A stretch of DNA of 64,000 bases from Streptomyces galbus (GCF_005280195.1 NZ_SZPR01000020.1:1-64000), one strand, 5' to 3'; shown: positions 50,322 through 59,767, counted from the first letter of the stretch. Translations and numbers: made by a program. The notes: generated by a model not told the origin, from the sequence alone.

Positions 50322-51065
50322 GTGCCTCAGACCCTGCTCCTCGCCGAAGACGACCGCGCCATCCGTCACGCCCTCGAACGGGCACTGACCCTGGAGGGCT
50401 ACCAGGTCACCGCGGTCGCCGACGGCGTGGAGGCGCTGGCGCAGGCGCACAAGAGCCCCCCGGACGTCCTGGTCCTCGACGTGATGATGCCCGGGATCGA
50501 CGGCCTCCAGGTGTGCCGCGTCCTGCGCGCCGAGGGCGACCGCACGCCCATCCTCATGCTCACCGCCCTGGTCGAGACCGCCGACCGCATCGCGGGCCTG
50601 GACGCCGGTGCCGACGACTACGTCGTGAAGCCCTTCGACGTCGAGGAGGTCTTCGCCCGGCTGCGCGCCCTCCTGCGCCGCACGAGCAGCACCGGCGGCA
50701 CCGGCGCCACGGACGGTCCCGGCGCGCCCGCCCCCGCCGCCCGGGAGTCCGAGCCGCCCGCCGAACGGCTCCTCACCGCCGCCGGCCTGCGCATGGACCC
50801 CCAGGCCCGCCGGGCCTGGCGCGGCGGCCGCGAGCTGGAACTGACCCGCACCGAGTTCGAGCTGCTGGAACTGCTCGTCCGCAACGCGGGCATCGTGCTC
50901 GACCACTCAACGATCTACGACCGCATCTGGGGCTACGACTTCGGCCCCGGCTCGAAGAACCTCGCCGTCTACGTCGGCTACCTGCGCCGCAAGCTCGACG
51001 AGCCCGGCGCGCCGCAGCTCATCCACACCGTGCGCGGCGTCGGCTACGTCCTGCGGGAGGACTGA
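50322..51065 (+). CDS. OmpR family response regulator
   Basis: A 247-residue regulator. The receiver has the acid pair in LAEDDRAIRHAL, the phospho-acceptor Asp in VLDVMMPGIDG and the conserved Lys in VVKPFD, all intact. After an Ala/Pro linker comes a winged helix (LELTRTEFELLELLVRNAG, then ILDHSTIYDRIWGYD and HTVRGVGYVLRED). The GTG start is at 50322. The sensor kinase gene begins directly after its stop. Confidence 0.94.
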   Translation: MPQTLLLAEDDRAIRHALERALTLEGYQVTAVADGVEALAQAHKSPPDVLVLDVMMPGIDGLQVCRVLRAEGDRTPILMLTALVETADRIAGLDAGADDYVVKPFDVEEVFARLRALLRRTSSTGGTGATDGPGAPAPAARESEPPAERLLTAAGLRMDPQARRAWRGGRELELTRTEFELLELLVRNAGIVLDHSTIYDRIWGYDFGPGSKNLAVYVGYLRRKLDEPGAPQLIHTVRGVGYVLRED

Positions 51066-52496
51066 GTGGGCACCGCCCCCGGCGTCCGGCTGCGCCGGCT
51101 GCTGGCCCGGCGGCGCCCGAGGCTCGTCTCGCTCGGCACGACCTTCGCCGTGTCCTTCGCGGCCGTCACCGCCGCCGCGACCGTCCTGGTCGGCATCCTG
51201 TCGTACAACGCCGCCGCCCGGCTGGTCCGCGTCGACCAGCAGTCGGTGTTCGACGAGGTCGTCCAGGACCTGCGGGACGAGGTCCGCCAGCACGCGATGA
51301 CCCCGCAGGACTTCTCCTCCTCCGCGCCGGGCCACGACCTGGTCCGCCCGGCCCGCACCGACGTGCAGGTCCTCGGCCCGGACGGCGCCGTCGTCGACCC
51401 CGGGCGGCCGGGGCTGCCGGTCACGGCCGCCGACCGGGTCACCGCGGGGACGGCGACGGCCGGGCGGATGACCGCGCACAAGGACGTCGACGTCGGCAGC
51501 GACGTCTACCGCATCGCGACCGTCTCCCTCGGCAGCGGCCGGGGTGCCGTGCAGGTCGCGCAGGAGTTCAGCGACACCGAGGACCTGCTGCGGGCGCTCC
51601 AGCAGCGCACGCTGATCCTGATGGCGGCGGTCGTGACAGCGGCCGGGCTGTTCGGCTGGTGGCTGGCGCGGCGCATCACGCGCCGCCTGGTCATCCTCAC
51701 CACCGCCGCGGAGGACGTGGCCCGCACCCGGCGGCTCGGGGTGCAGGTGCCCGTCACCGGGTCCGACGAGGTGGGGCGCCTCGGCCGGGCGTTCGACCGG
51801 ATGCTGGGCCGCCTCGCGCAGTCCGAGGAGGACCAGCGCCGGCTCGTCCAGGACGCCGGCCACGAGCTGCGGACGCCGCTGACCTCCCTGCGCACCAACA
51901 TCTCCCTGCTGCGCCGGATCGACGAGCTGCCGCCCGGCACCCGCGACGACCTGGTCGCCGACCTCACCCAGGAGGCGCGGGAGCTGACCGACCTGGTCAA
52001 CGAACTGGTCGAGCTGGCGGCCGGGCAGTCCGGCACGGAGCCGCCGCAGCGGGTGGACCTCGGGGAGATCGCCGAGGAGGTCGCGGCGCTCGCCCGGCGC
52101 CGTACGGGGCGGGAGGTGCTGGTGCGGGCGAGCGGTGACACGACCACCGACGGGCGGCCGGGGATGCTGACGCGGGCGGTGTCGAACCTCGTGGAGAACG
52201 CCACCAAGTTCGACCGGGACGGGAAGGCGCCGGTCGAGATCAACGTCACCGGCCCGGCGCGGCCGGGGACGGTTCGGGTGGAGGTGCTGGACCGGGGCCC
52301 GGGGATCGCCGACTGCGACCTCACGCGCGTCTTCGACCGGTTCTACCGGGCCGCGGACGCCCGGTCCCTGCCGGGGTCGGGGCTGGGGCTGTCGATCGTG
52401 CGGGAGGTCGCCCTGTCACACGGCGGCACACCGTTCGCGTTCGGGCGTGCGGGGGGCGGGGCGGTGATCGGGTTCACGGTGGGGGGACGGCCGTAG
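51066..52496 (+). CDS. Sensor histidine kinase with HAMP domain
   Basis: A 476-residue kinase. A first helix at about 24-46, an extracytoplasmic domain of about 130 residues, a second helix at about 181-200 (LMAAVVTAAGLFGWWLA), HAMP, HisKA with the phospho-acceptor in DAGHELRTPLTSLR, and a HATPase domain with N box (VSNLVENATKFD), DRGPGI and GSGLGLSIV. All motifs are intact. It forms a pair with the preceding regulator, an arrangement like MprAB; the signal is unknown. Confidence 0.93.
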   Translation: MGTAPGVRLRRLLARRRPRLVSLGTTFAVSFAAVTAAATVLVGILSYNAAARLVRVDQQSVFDEVVQDLRDEVRQHAMTPQDFSSSAPGHDLVRPARTDVQVLGPDGAVVDPGRPGLPVTAADRVTAGTATAGRMTAHKDVDVGSDVYRIATVSLGSGRGAVQVAQEFSDTEDLLRALQQRTLILMAAVVTAAGLFGWWLARRITRRLVILTTAAEDVARTRRLGVQVPVTGSDEVGRLGRAFDRMLGRLAQSEEDQRRLVQDAGHELRTPLTSLRTNISLLRRIDELPPGTRDDLVADLTQEARELTDLVNELVELAAGQSGTEPPQRVDLGEIAEEVAALARRRTGREVLVRASGDTTTDGRPGMLTRAVSNLVENATKFDRDGKAPVEINVTGPARPGTVRVEVLDRGPGIADCDLTRVFDRFYRAADARSLPGSGLGLSIVREVALSHGGTPFAFGRAGGGAVIGFTVGGRP

Positions 52497-52506
52497 CCCT
52501 GCGGCC

Positions 52507-53334
52507 GTGGCCGGACTGGTCGCGCTGGCGCTGGGGATCGTGGTGGGGCACCTCGCCGACCGGTACGGTGCGCGCGGCGTGTACGCGGTCACGCTCCTGG
52601 TGCAGGCCGCGGCCACGGCGGCGTTCGTGCTGGTGGACGGCTTCGGCACGTTCGTGGCGGTGGTGTGCGCGGCCGCCGGGGCGAAGGCGGCGGGGCTCGC
52701 CGCGCGCAGTCCCCTCATCCGGGTCCACGGGGGCGACCGGCCGCAGGAGTTCCGTGCCTACCTGCGCGCCGTGACCAATGTCGGCATCTCGTTCGGCGCG
52801 CTCGGCGCCGGCTGGGTCGTCCAGACCGGCACGCCGGCGGCGTACCGGCTCATGGTCGCCGGCAACGCGCTCGCCTTCCTGGCCGCGGCGGCCGTCCTCG
52901 TCCTGCTGCCCCCGGTGACCCCGGCCCCGGCCGGACCGCGCTGGGGCGCCCTGCGGGACCGGCCGTACCTCCTGCTCACCGCGCTGGACGGGCTCATGGC
53001 CGTCCAGTTCAAGGTGCTGACCGTGGCCGTGCCGCTGTGGCTGGTCGGGCAGACCGACGCGCCCCGCTGGCTCGTCTTCGGAACGATGCTCACGGGCACG
53101 GTGATCGTCGTGCTGTTCGGGGTCTTCGGCCTGGGCGCCGGACTCGCGGAGACCCTGGGCCCGGGTCTGCTGATCGCCCTGTGCATCGGCTGGGGGCGGC
53201 CCGGGTGGTACGTCGTCGGCGTCCTGTTCGCCCTGACCGGCGCGGCGGCACCGGTCGCGGTGCGCCGGGCCCGGCGGGCGGAGCGGAGCGGTCCGGTGGC
53301 CGCCGTCCCGCAGCGGGTGTCGGCGGGCGGCTGA
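52507..53334 (+). pseudogene. Decayed MFS transporter gene
   Basis: The frame encodes 275 residues of an MFS transporter that is normally about 410. It begins in the loop after helix 2 (GHLADRYGARGVY is motif A), so the first two helices are missing, with no room upstream because the kinase gene ends 10 bases before. Helices 3-7 are readable. After VIVVLF the sequence jumps to GLGAGLAETLGPGLL, which normally belongs near helix 11, so about three helices are deleted internally. The product is unlikely to transport. Confidence 0.75.
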
Positions 53335-53358
53335 CCGGTTCTGCCCGGCGAGGGCCCG

Positions 53359-54447
53359 TCAGGCCGGGTAGGCGTGGGTCTGGGCTGCCTTGACCGTGGC
53401 CCAGACCGGGGTGCCGCTACGCAGGCCCAGTTCGGCGGCGGCGAGGGTGGTCAGGTCGGCGGCCAGGGGGAGTTCGCCGGTGAGGGCGATGCGGATCTGG
53501 TCGCCGTGGGTCTCCAGGCCGGTCACCTCGCAGCGCCAGAGGTTGCGGGCGCTGGAGCCGGTCGGGCGGTCGCGGTGCAGGGTGACCGCGCTGGGCGGGA
53601 AGGCGACGAAGACCGGGCCGGTGAGGTCCTCGGTCGTGGTGATCGCGGGCCCGGCGTCCAGGCGGACCGTGTGTCCCGCGGCCTCGCCCCGGTAGAGGTT
53701 GAGGCCGACCAGGTGGGCGATGTAGTCGGTGCGCGGGTGGCGGGCGATGTCGGAGGGGCCGCCCTCCTGCACACTGCGGCCGTCCTCGATGACGACGAGG
53801 TGGTCGGCCAGCACCATGGCGTCCAGCGGGTCGTGCGTCACGAGCACCGCCACCGCCTCGAACTCGGCCAGGTGGTGCCGCAGTCGGGCGCGCACGTCGA
53901 GGCGGGTGCGGGCGTCGAGGGCGGCCAGCGGCTCGTCGAGGAGCAGCAGCCGCGGGTGGGTGGCCAGGGCGCGGGCGAGGGCCACGCGCTGCGCCTGGCC
54001 GCCGGAGAGCCGGCGCGGCTTGCTCGCCGCGTGCTCGGCGAGACCCATGCGCTCCAGCCACTCGGCGGCCTGCGCCCGTGCCCGCGCCCGGCCGACGCCC
54101 CGGCAGCGCGGCCCGAACGCCACGTTGTCCAGCGCGGACAAGTGGGGGAAGAGCAGGTAGTCCTGGAAGACCACGCCGACCGGGCGGTCCTCCGGCGGCG
54201 TACGCTCCAACGGCACGCCGTCCAGCCGCAGATGACCGGCGGACAGCGGGACCAGACCGGCGAGGGCGCGCAGCGCGGTCGTCTTGCCGGCGCCGTTGGG
54301 GCCGAGGAGCGCGACGACGTCGCCGGGGGCCGCGGACAGCGCCACGTCGAGCCGGAACGCGCCCCGCTCGACGACCAGGCGGGCGTCCAGCCCTTCGGCG
54401 GGCAGGGGTGCGGAAACGGCGGCGGGGGCCGGGTCGTCGGCGGTCAT
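53359..54447 (-). CDS. modC: Molybdate ABC transporter ATP-binding protein
   Basis: A 362-residue ABC ATPase. Walker A is LLGPNGAGKTT, Q-loop VFQDYLLFPHL, signature LSGGQAQRVALARAL, Walker B LLLLDEPLAALDA and H-loop VTHDPLDAM. The C-terminal 110 residues form a TOBE-type domain (CEVTGLETHGDQIRIALTG). It overlaps modB by 4 bases (ATGA). Specificity for molybdate is inferred from the HTH-TOBE regulator and ModA upstream; tungstate or another oxyanion is possible. Confidence 0.92.
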   Translation of the reverse strand: MTADDPAPAAVSAPLPAEGLDARLVVERGAFRLDVALSAAPGDVVALLGPNGAGKTTALRALAGLVPLSAGHLRLDGVPLERTPPEDRPVGVVFQDYLLFPHLSALDNVAFGPRCRGVGRARARAQAAEWLERMGLAEHAASKPRRLSGGQAQRVALARALATHPRLLLLDEPLAALDARTRLDVRARLRHHLAEFEAVAVLVTHDPLDAMVLADHLVVIEDGRSVQEGGPSDIARHPRTDYIAHLVGLNLYRGEAAGHTVRLDAGPAITTTEDLTGPVFVAFPPSAVTLHRDRPTGSSARNLWRCEVTGLETHGDQIRIALTGELPLAADLTTLAAAELGLRSGTPVWATVKAAQTHAYPA

Positions 54448-55250
54448 GACGCGGTCATCCAGCGGTCGCGCAGGCCCGCCAGCACCGCGACCGACACGGC
54501 GAGCAGGACCAGGCTGAGGGCGATCGCCGCCTCGGGGTCGTTCTGCAGGGCGAGGTAGACCGCGAGCGGCATGGTCTGGGTGCGGCCGGGGAAGTTGCCG
54601 GCGAAGGTGATGGTCGCGCCGAACTCGCCGAGCGCCCGGGCCCACGCGAGGACCGCCCCGGCGGCGACACCGGGCGCGATGAGCGGCAGCGTCACCCGCC
54701 GGAACGCGGTGAAGCGGGAGGCGCCCAGCGTCGTGGCGGCCTCCTCGTAGCGGGGGTCGGCGGCCCGCAGGGTGCCCTCGACGCTGATGACGAGGAACGG
54801 CATCGCGACGAACGCCTCGGCGATCACCACGCCGGTCGTGGTGAACGGCAGCGTGAGCCCGAACCAGGAGTCCAGCCACCGCCCCACCACCCCGTTGCGG
54901 CCGAGTGCCATCAGCAGCGCCACACCGCCCACCACGGGCGGCAGCACCAGCGGCAGCGTGACGAGGGCCCGCACCAGCCCCCGTCCCCGGAACTCGACCC
55001 GGGCCAGCAGCCAGGCCAGCGGCACCCCGAGCACCAGGCTGACCGCGGTCGCCGCCGTCGCGCACACCAGGGACAGCCGCAGCGCCTGCCACACCTCGGC
55101 GCTGGTCAGCAGCTCCGGCATGCTCCGCCAGGGGGCCCGGACCAGCAGGGCCACCAGCGGCAGCACCAGGAACACCAGCCCGGCCAGCGCGGGCAGCAGC
55201 AGCGGCAGCGGCGCGCCGCCACGGCCGGGACGCGGTGGCGGTGCCGTCAC
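54444..55250 (-). CDS. modB: Molybdate ABC transporter permease
   Basis: A 268-residue permease with about six membrane helices and the coupling loop EEAATTLGASRFTAFRRVTLPLIAPGV, typical of ModB/CysT-type permeases. GTG start. It overlaps modA (GTGA) and modC (ATGA). Confidence 0.93.
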   Translation of the reverse strand: MTAPPPRPGRGGAPLPLLLPALAGLVFLVLPLVALLVRAPWRSMPELLTSAEVWQALRLSLVCATAATAVSLVLGVPLAWLLARVEFRGRGLVRALVTLPLVLPPVVGGVALLMALGRNGVVGRWLDSWFGLTLPFTTTGVVIAEAFVAMPFLVISVEGTLRAADPRYEEAATTLGASRFTAFRRVTLPLIAPGVAAGAVLAWARALGEFGATITFAGNFPGRTQTMPLAVYLALQNDPEAAIALSLVLLAVSVAVLAGLRDRWMTAS

Positions 55251-56074
55251 GGTTCGAGGAACCCGGCCCCGGTCAGGACCTTCCGGCCCTCGGCGGAGCG
55301 CACGAGGGCGATGAACGCCTGGGCGGTGTCGGTGTGGTGCGCGCCCTTGAGCAGGGTGATCGGATAGTCGTTGACGGCGTCGGCCGACTCGGGGAAGTCC
55401 ACGCCCTCCACCTTGTCACCGGCGGCCCGCACATCGGTCCTGTACACGACGGCGGCGTCGGCCTCCTTCAACACCACCTTGTTGAGCGCGGACTTGACGT
55501 CCTCCTCGTAGGAGACCGGGGTGAGCTTCAGCCCGCCGGCGTCCAGGGCCTTCCGGGCGGCGGCCCCGCACGGCACGGCCTGGTCGCACAGCACGACCTT
55601 CAGGCCGGACCGGGTGAGGTCCTTCAGGGAGGCGATCTTGTCGGGGTTGCCCGGGAGGGTCGCGATCTCGAGCCGGTTGCGGACGAAGGTGGCGGGCGTG
55701 CCGGAGGCGTCCCCCGCGTCGGTGACGACCTTCATCGTCTTCGGGCTGGCCGAGGCGAACACGTCGGCGGGCGCGCCCCCGGTGATGCTCGCGGCCAGGG
55801 CGTCGCTGCCGCCGAAGCTGAAGGTGACCGTGGTGCCGGGGTGCGCCTCCTCGAACTCCTTGCCCAGCGTGGTGAAGCTCTCCTTCAGCGAGGCGGCGGC
55901 GAAGACGGTCACCTCACCGGACAGCTTGCCGGAGGAGTCCTTCCCGGACCCGGACCCGGACCCGGACCCGCCGGTGCCGGAGCAGGCGCTCAGGGCCAGC
56001 AGGGCGGCGACCCCCGCACCGGCCGCCTGCCACGTCCGGCGGGTCCGGCGGGCAAGGCGCACAGAACGGGTCAT
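55247..56074 (-). CDS. modA: Molybdate-binding lipoprotein
   Basis: A 275-residue solute-binding lipoprotein. The signal peptide has a twin-Arg-rich start, and the lipobox LSAC gives a lipidated Cys at about residue 31, then a Gly/Ser linker. The ModA patterns VFAAASLKESFTTLGKEFE, FSFGGSDALAASI and APADVFASAS are clear and place the oxyanion site Ser residues in view. ATG 56074 is chosen over an ATG 60 bases upstream because GAGGGAG is nine bases before it and the signal peptide starts there. Confidence 0.93.
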   Translation of the reverse strand: MTRSVRLARRTRRTWQAAGAGVAALLALSACSGTGGSGSGSGSGKDSSGKLSGEVTVFAAASLKESFTTLGKEFEEAHPGTTVTFSFGGSDALAASITGGAPADVFASASPKTMKVVTDAGDASGTPATFVRNRLEIATLPGNPDKIASLKDLTRSGLKVVLCDQAVPCGAAARKALDAGGLKLTPVSYEEDVKSALNKVVLKEADAAVVYRTDVRAAGDKVEGVDFPESADAVNDYPITLLKGAHHTDTAQAFIALVRSAEGRKVLTGAGFLEP

Positions 56075-56184
56075 CACGGGTCCACTCCCTCGGGTCCTGA
56101 CGGACTCGGCCACGGTCCGATGATAATGCCGCACCTGCGAGGAGGAAGCCCCTAGTCACATCGCATGAGCAGGGTCGAGGCGTG

Positions 56185-56205
56185 GATCGCTTGGCATGTG
56201 CGATC
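56185..56205. promoter_or_regulatory. Candidate operator of modABC
   Basis: GATCGC-N9-GCGATC is a perfect 6-base inverted repeat upstream of modA and directly downstream of the HTH-TOBE regulator gene. A related half-site ATCGCATG lies at 56159-56166. This is the most repeat-like element in the gap 56075-56267 and is a plausible binding site for the regulator. Confidence 0.5.
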
Positions 56206-56267
56206 GTACGACCGTCCCGGCCTGCCCCCCCGGCCCGCCCCCCGGCGTGCCCCGCCGCGACCCGCCG

Positions 56268-56663
56268 TCAGGCCCGGTCGACGTGCACGTTGGTGGACTT
56301 CACCCGGGCCGTGGCCTCCATGCCGACCTCCAGGCCCAGTTCCTCCACGGCCTCCCGGGTCAGCAGGGACACCAGCCGGTGCGGGCCGGCCTGGATCTCC
56401 ACCTGGGCGGCGACGTCCCCGAGCTTGATCGCGGTGACGATGCCGGGGAACGCGTTGCGGACGGAGGTGGTGGGGACGTCCTCCTCGCCGCTGCCGGTGC
56501 GCGCGAGTTCGACGGAGAAGGCGGCCAGGTCCCGGCCGTCGACGAGCCGCTTGCCGTGCTCGTCGCGGTGGGTGGCCACCCGGCCCGCGTCCGCCCACCG
56601 CCGGGCGGTGTCCGGGCTCACTCCGAGCAGCCGCGCGGCCTGACCGATCGTGTATGACTGCAT
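56268..56663 (-). CDS. HTH-TOBE molybdate-responsive regulator
   Basis: A 131-residue one-component regulator. The N-terminal MerR/excisionase-type helix-turn-helix (YTIGQAARLLGVSPDTARRW and RLVDGRDLAAF) is joined to a single Mop/TOBE domain (NAFPGIVTAIKLGDVAAQVEI through GMEATARVKSTNVHV), which binds molybdate. It should sense intracellular molybdate and control modABC, the next genes on the strand. The ATG at 56663 is chosen so that the protein begins MQSYTIGQAARLL. Confidence 0.92.
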   Translation of the reverse strand: MQSYTIGQAARLLGVSPDTARRWADAGRVATHRDEHGKRLVDGRDLAAFSVELARTGSGEEDVPTTSVRNAFPGIVTAIKLGDVAAQVEIQAGPHRLVSLLTREAVEELGLEVGMEATARVKSTNVHVDRA

Positions 56664-56733
56664 GCGCGCCAAGATAGGCCAGCACCGGGACACGCACCGG
56701 AAGGGGCCACGGCCGGCCCCGGCCGCGGTCGGC

Positions 56734-57165
56734 TCAGGGCCAGACCAGGCAGTACGGCTGGTGTCCCGCCTCGTGCAGGCGGTGCGAGAAGTCCTGCCAC
56801 TCGTGCAGGAGCTGGTACACGTTGAACGCGTCCCGCGGGCCGCCCCGGTCCGGGACCGTCGACCAGATGAACGCCGCCGCGCCGACCGCTTCCTCGCCTA
56901 TGTCGCGCAGGGGGTCGACGACCGTCATGGGGAGCTTCACGACCGCGTAATCGGGGTGCAGGACGACCAGTTCCAGCGGGGGGACCTTGTGCAGGGGGAC
57001 GCCCTCGATGCCGGTGAGGACCATCGCGGCCATGGTCTCGGGCTTGATCTTGGTGAACATGCCGCCCATGCCGAGTTCGTCGCCGCCGAGTTCCTCGGGG
57101 CGCATCGAGATCGGGACCCGGGCCGCGGTCGCGCCGTCCGGCGCGCCGAAGTACTTGTACGTCAC
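56734..57165 (-). CDS. Conserved hypothetical protein
   Basis: About 143 residues, not recognised. It starts MTYKYFGAPDGATAARVPIS with an acidic, Met/Gly-rich stretch (EELGGDELGMGGMF), a hydrophobic block (LVVLHPDYAVVKLPMTVVD) and a C-terminal HEWQDFSHRLHEAGHQPYCLVWP. No membrane helix. GTG 57165 with GGTGGG upstream is used; an in-frame ATG at 57366 would add 67 poorly conserved-looking residues. Confidence 0.6.
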   Translation of the reverse strand: MTYKYFGAPDGATAARVPISMRPEELGGDELGMGGMFTKIKPETMAAMVLTGIEGVPLHKVPPLELVVLHPDYAVVKLPMTVVDPLRDIGEEAVGAAAFIWSTVPDRGGPRDAFNVYQLLHEWQDFSHRLHEAGHQPYCLVWP

Positions 57166-57728
57166 CCCCACCCGACCACCATTCCTGCTCCCGGCCCGCA
57201 GCGGCTCCACCCGGCCCAGCCGGTCGATCCGCTCGGACTCGCTCGGTGCACCCTGTGCCTGACGTGCCTCGTTCGCTTCCTCCGCGTCGCGCCGGTGCCT
57301 TCCCCGCCGGGCACGTCGAGGACCCAGGTCGTCAGTCCCCTCGCCCAGTCCGCCACCGCGATGCATATCTCCACCCGACTGCTTTTCTAGGACGCGTGGC
57401 CCCCGCCGCGCAACCCGATCATCGTGTCAGTGACCTCCCCCACGGCCGCCCGCCGAAACGTGCGCTGAAACACCTCTCCGCGGGAGCGCAGGATCTGCCC
57501 GGTCCCTGACCATCACGGGCCGCACGGGCCGTCCGTTCAAGAACTCTGTGTATCAGGAGCCAGTTTCGCAGATCACCGGAGCCCGCATGAGTTCGATCAC
57601 CGGGCGGCACCGACCCGCCCGCCCGTCCACGGGCCCCGCTGCTCCGTCGGCCCCCTGGCCTACCCTGAGGAGGTCACCCAGCATCCGGAGTCCGAGCAAG
57701 TCGGAGAAGGTCGGAGAAGTCGCAGGTC
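57166..57728. other. Intergenic region upstream of hemL
   Basis: About 560 bases without a credible gene apart from a possible N-terminal extension of the hypothetical protein up to 57366. It must contain the hemL promoter; the direct repeat GTCGGAGAAG at about 57698-57717 lies just ahead of the start. No riboswitch-like structure was recognised. Confidence 0.45.
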
Positions 57729-59075
57729 ATGAGCGAAACGCCCTCTTCGGGAGCGCCCTCCGCGGCGCCCTACCCCTACGAAGCGCCTGTCTCCCAGGCA
57801 CTGTTCGACCGCGCGGCCGCCGTCACGCCGGGCGGGGTGAACTCCCCGGTGCGCGCCTTCCGCGCGGTCGGCGGCACGCCCCGGTTCATGGTGTCCGGCC
57901 AGGGCGCCTGGCTCACCGACGCCGACGGGCGGGAGTACGTCGACCTGGTGTGCTCCTGGGGACCCATGATCCTCGGGCACTCCCACCCCGAGGTGATCGC
58001 CGCCGTGCAGGACGCCGTCGCGCGCGGTACGTCCTTCGGGACGCCCGGTGAGGGCGAGGTCGCCCTGGCCGAGGAGATCGTCGCGCGCGTGGCGCCCGTG
58101 GAGCAGGTGCGGCTGGTCTCCAGCGGCACCGAGGCCACCATGAGCGCCATCCGCCTGGCCCGCGGCTTCACCGGCCGCTCCAAGGTCATCAAGTTCGCCG
58201 GGTGCTACCACGGCCACGTCGACGCCCTCCTGGCCGCCGCCGGCTCCGGCGTCGCCACCTTCGCGCTGCCCGACACCCCGGGCGTCACCGGCGCCCAGGC
58301 CGGCGACACGATCGTGCTGCCGTACAACGACCTGGAGGCCGTGCAGGAGGCCTTCCACCGGCACCCCGGCGAGATCGCCTGCGTGATCACCGAGGCGTCC
58401 CCGGGCAACATGGGCGTCGTCCCGCCGCTGCCCGGCTTCAACCAGGGCCTGAAGGACGCCTGCGCCACCAACGGCGCCCTGTACATCTCCGACGAGGTCA
58501 TGACCGGCTTCCGCACCAGCCGCAGCGGCTGGTACGGCATCGACGGCGTGGTCCCCGACCTGATGACCTTCGGCAAGGTCATGGGCGGCGGCTTCCCCGC
58601 GGCCGCGTTCGGCGGGCGCGCCGACGTCATGGCGCACCTCGCCCCCGCCGGGCCCGTCTACCAGGCCGGCACCCTCTCCGGGAACCCGATCGCCACCGCC
58701 GCCGGCCTCGCCCAGCTCCGCCTCCTCGACGACGCCGCCTACGCGCGGGTCAACGCCGTGTCCGAGCAGATCCAGGCGCTGGTCTCGGACGCGCTCGGCA
58801 AGGAGGGCGTCGCGCACACCGTGCAGAGCGCCTCCAACATGTTCTCGGTGTTCTTCACCGACCGTCCGGTGCGCACCTACGAGGACGCCCGGGCGCAGGA
58901 GTCGTACCGCTTCACCGCCTTCTTCCACGCCCTGCTCGCGAACGGCGTCTACCTGCCGCCGTCCTCGTTCGAGTCGTGGTTCGTGTCCACGGCCCACGAC
59001 GAGCGGGCCCTTCAGACGATCGCCGACGCCCTCCCGGCGGCGGCCCGAGCCGCAGCGGAGGCCACGCCCGCATGA
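57729..59075 (+). CDS. hemL: Glutamate-1-semialdehyde 2,1-aminomutase
   Basis: The PLP enzyme converts glutamate-1-semialdehyde, the product of HemA, to 5-aminolevulinate. It is 448 residues long and carries SSGTEATMSAIRLAR, FAGCYHGHVD, YISDEVMTGFR and the PLP lysine in TFGKVMGGGFPAAAFGG. The N-terminus has about 20 extra low-complexity residues. It overlaps the phosphatase gene by 4 bases (ATGA). It is separated from hemACDB by about 34 kb in this window. Confidence 0.95.
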   Translation: MSETPSSGAPSAAPYPYEAPVSQALFDRAAAVTPGGVNSPVRAFRAVGGTPRFMVSGQGAWLTDADGREYVDLVCSWGPMILGHSHPEVIAAVQDAVARGTSFGTPGEGEVALAEEIVARVAPVEQVRLVSSGTEATMSAIRLARGFTGRSKVIKFAGCYHGHVDALLAAAGSGVATFALPDTPGVTGAQAGDTIVLPYNDLEAVQEAFHRHPGEIACVITEASPGNMGVVPPLPGFNQGLKDACATNGALYISDEVMTGFRTSRSGWYGIDGVVPDLMTFGKVMGGGFPAAAFGGRADVMAHLAPAGPVYQAGTLSGNPIATAAGLAQLRLLDDAAYARVNAVSEQIQALVSDALGKEGVAHTVQSASNMFSVFFTDRPVRTYEDARAQESYRFTAFFHALLANGVYLPPSSFESWFVSTAHDERALQTIADALPAAARAAAEATPA

Positions 59076-59767
59076 GCAGCAGCACCGACATCACCGTCGT
59101 CCACCTCATGCGGCACGGCGAGGTCGACAACCCGGACGGGGTCCTCTACGGCCGGCTGCCCGGCTACCACCTGTCCGAGCTCGGCCGGCAGATGGCCGAC
59201 CGGGTCGCCGAGCACCTCTCCTCGCGCGACGTGACGTACGTCTGCGCCTCCCCGCTGGAGCGGGCGCAGGAGACCGCCACGCCGATCGCCAAGGCGCACG
59301 GCCTCGACCTGGCCACCGACGAGCGGCTGATCGAGGCGGAGAACACCTTCCAGGGCAAGACCTTCGGCGTCGGCGACGGCGCGCTGCGCCGGCCGGGCAA
59401 CTGGAAGTACCTGGTCAACCCGATGAAGCCGTCCTGGGGCGAGCCGTACATCGACCAGGTCGTGCGGATGATGGGCGCGCTGGACTCCGCCAAGGAGCGG
59501 GCCCGGGGGCACGAGGCGGTGCTGGTGAGCCACCAGCTCCCGATCTGGATCGTGCGGTCGTACGTCGAGAAGCGCCGGCTGTGGCACGACCCGCGCAAGC
59601 GGCAGTGCACACTCGCCTCGCTGACGACGTTCACCTACCGCGGTGACCGCATCGTCTCCGTCGGCTACAGCGAGCCCGCCCGCGACCTGGTCCCGGCCCA
59701 CCTCCTCGCCGGCGCCAAGCCGGTCAAGGGCCAGGTCAAGGGGCAGGGCAAGGCCTTCGGCGCCTGA
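59072..59767 (+). CDS. Histidine phosphatase family protein (phosphoglycerate mutase-like)
   Basis: A 231-residue member of the histidine phosphatase superfamily. The catalytic motif is LMRHGEVDNP, with ASPLERAQET, the acidic ENTFQGK and the second His in LVSHQLPIW. In Streptomyces it is coupled to hemL, here by a 4-base overlap. The substrate is unknown. Confidence 0.92.
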   Translation: MSSSTDITVVHLMRHGEVDNPDGVLYGRLPGYHLSELGRQMADRVAEHLSSRDVTYVCASPLERAQETATPIAKAHGLDLATDERLIEAENTFQGKTFGVGDGALRRPGNWKYLVNPMKPSWGEPYIDQVVRMMGALDSAKERARGHEAVLVSHQLPIWIVRSYVEKRRLWHDPRKRQCTLASLTTFTYRGDRIVSVGYSEPARDLVPAHLLAGAKPVKGQVKGQGKAFGA

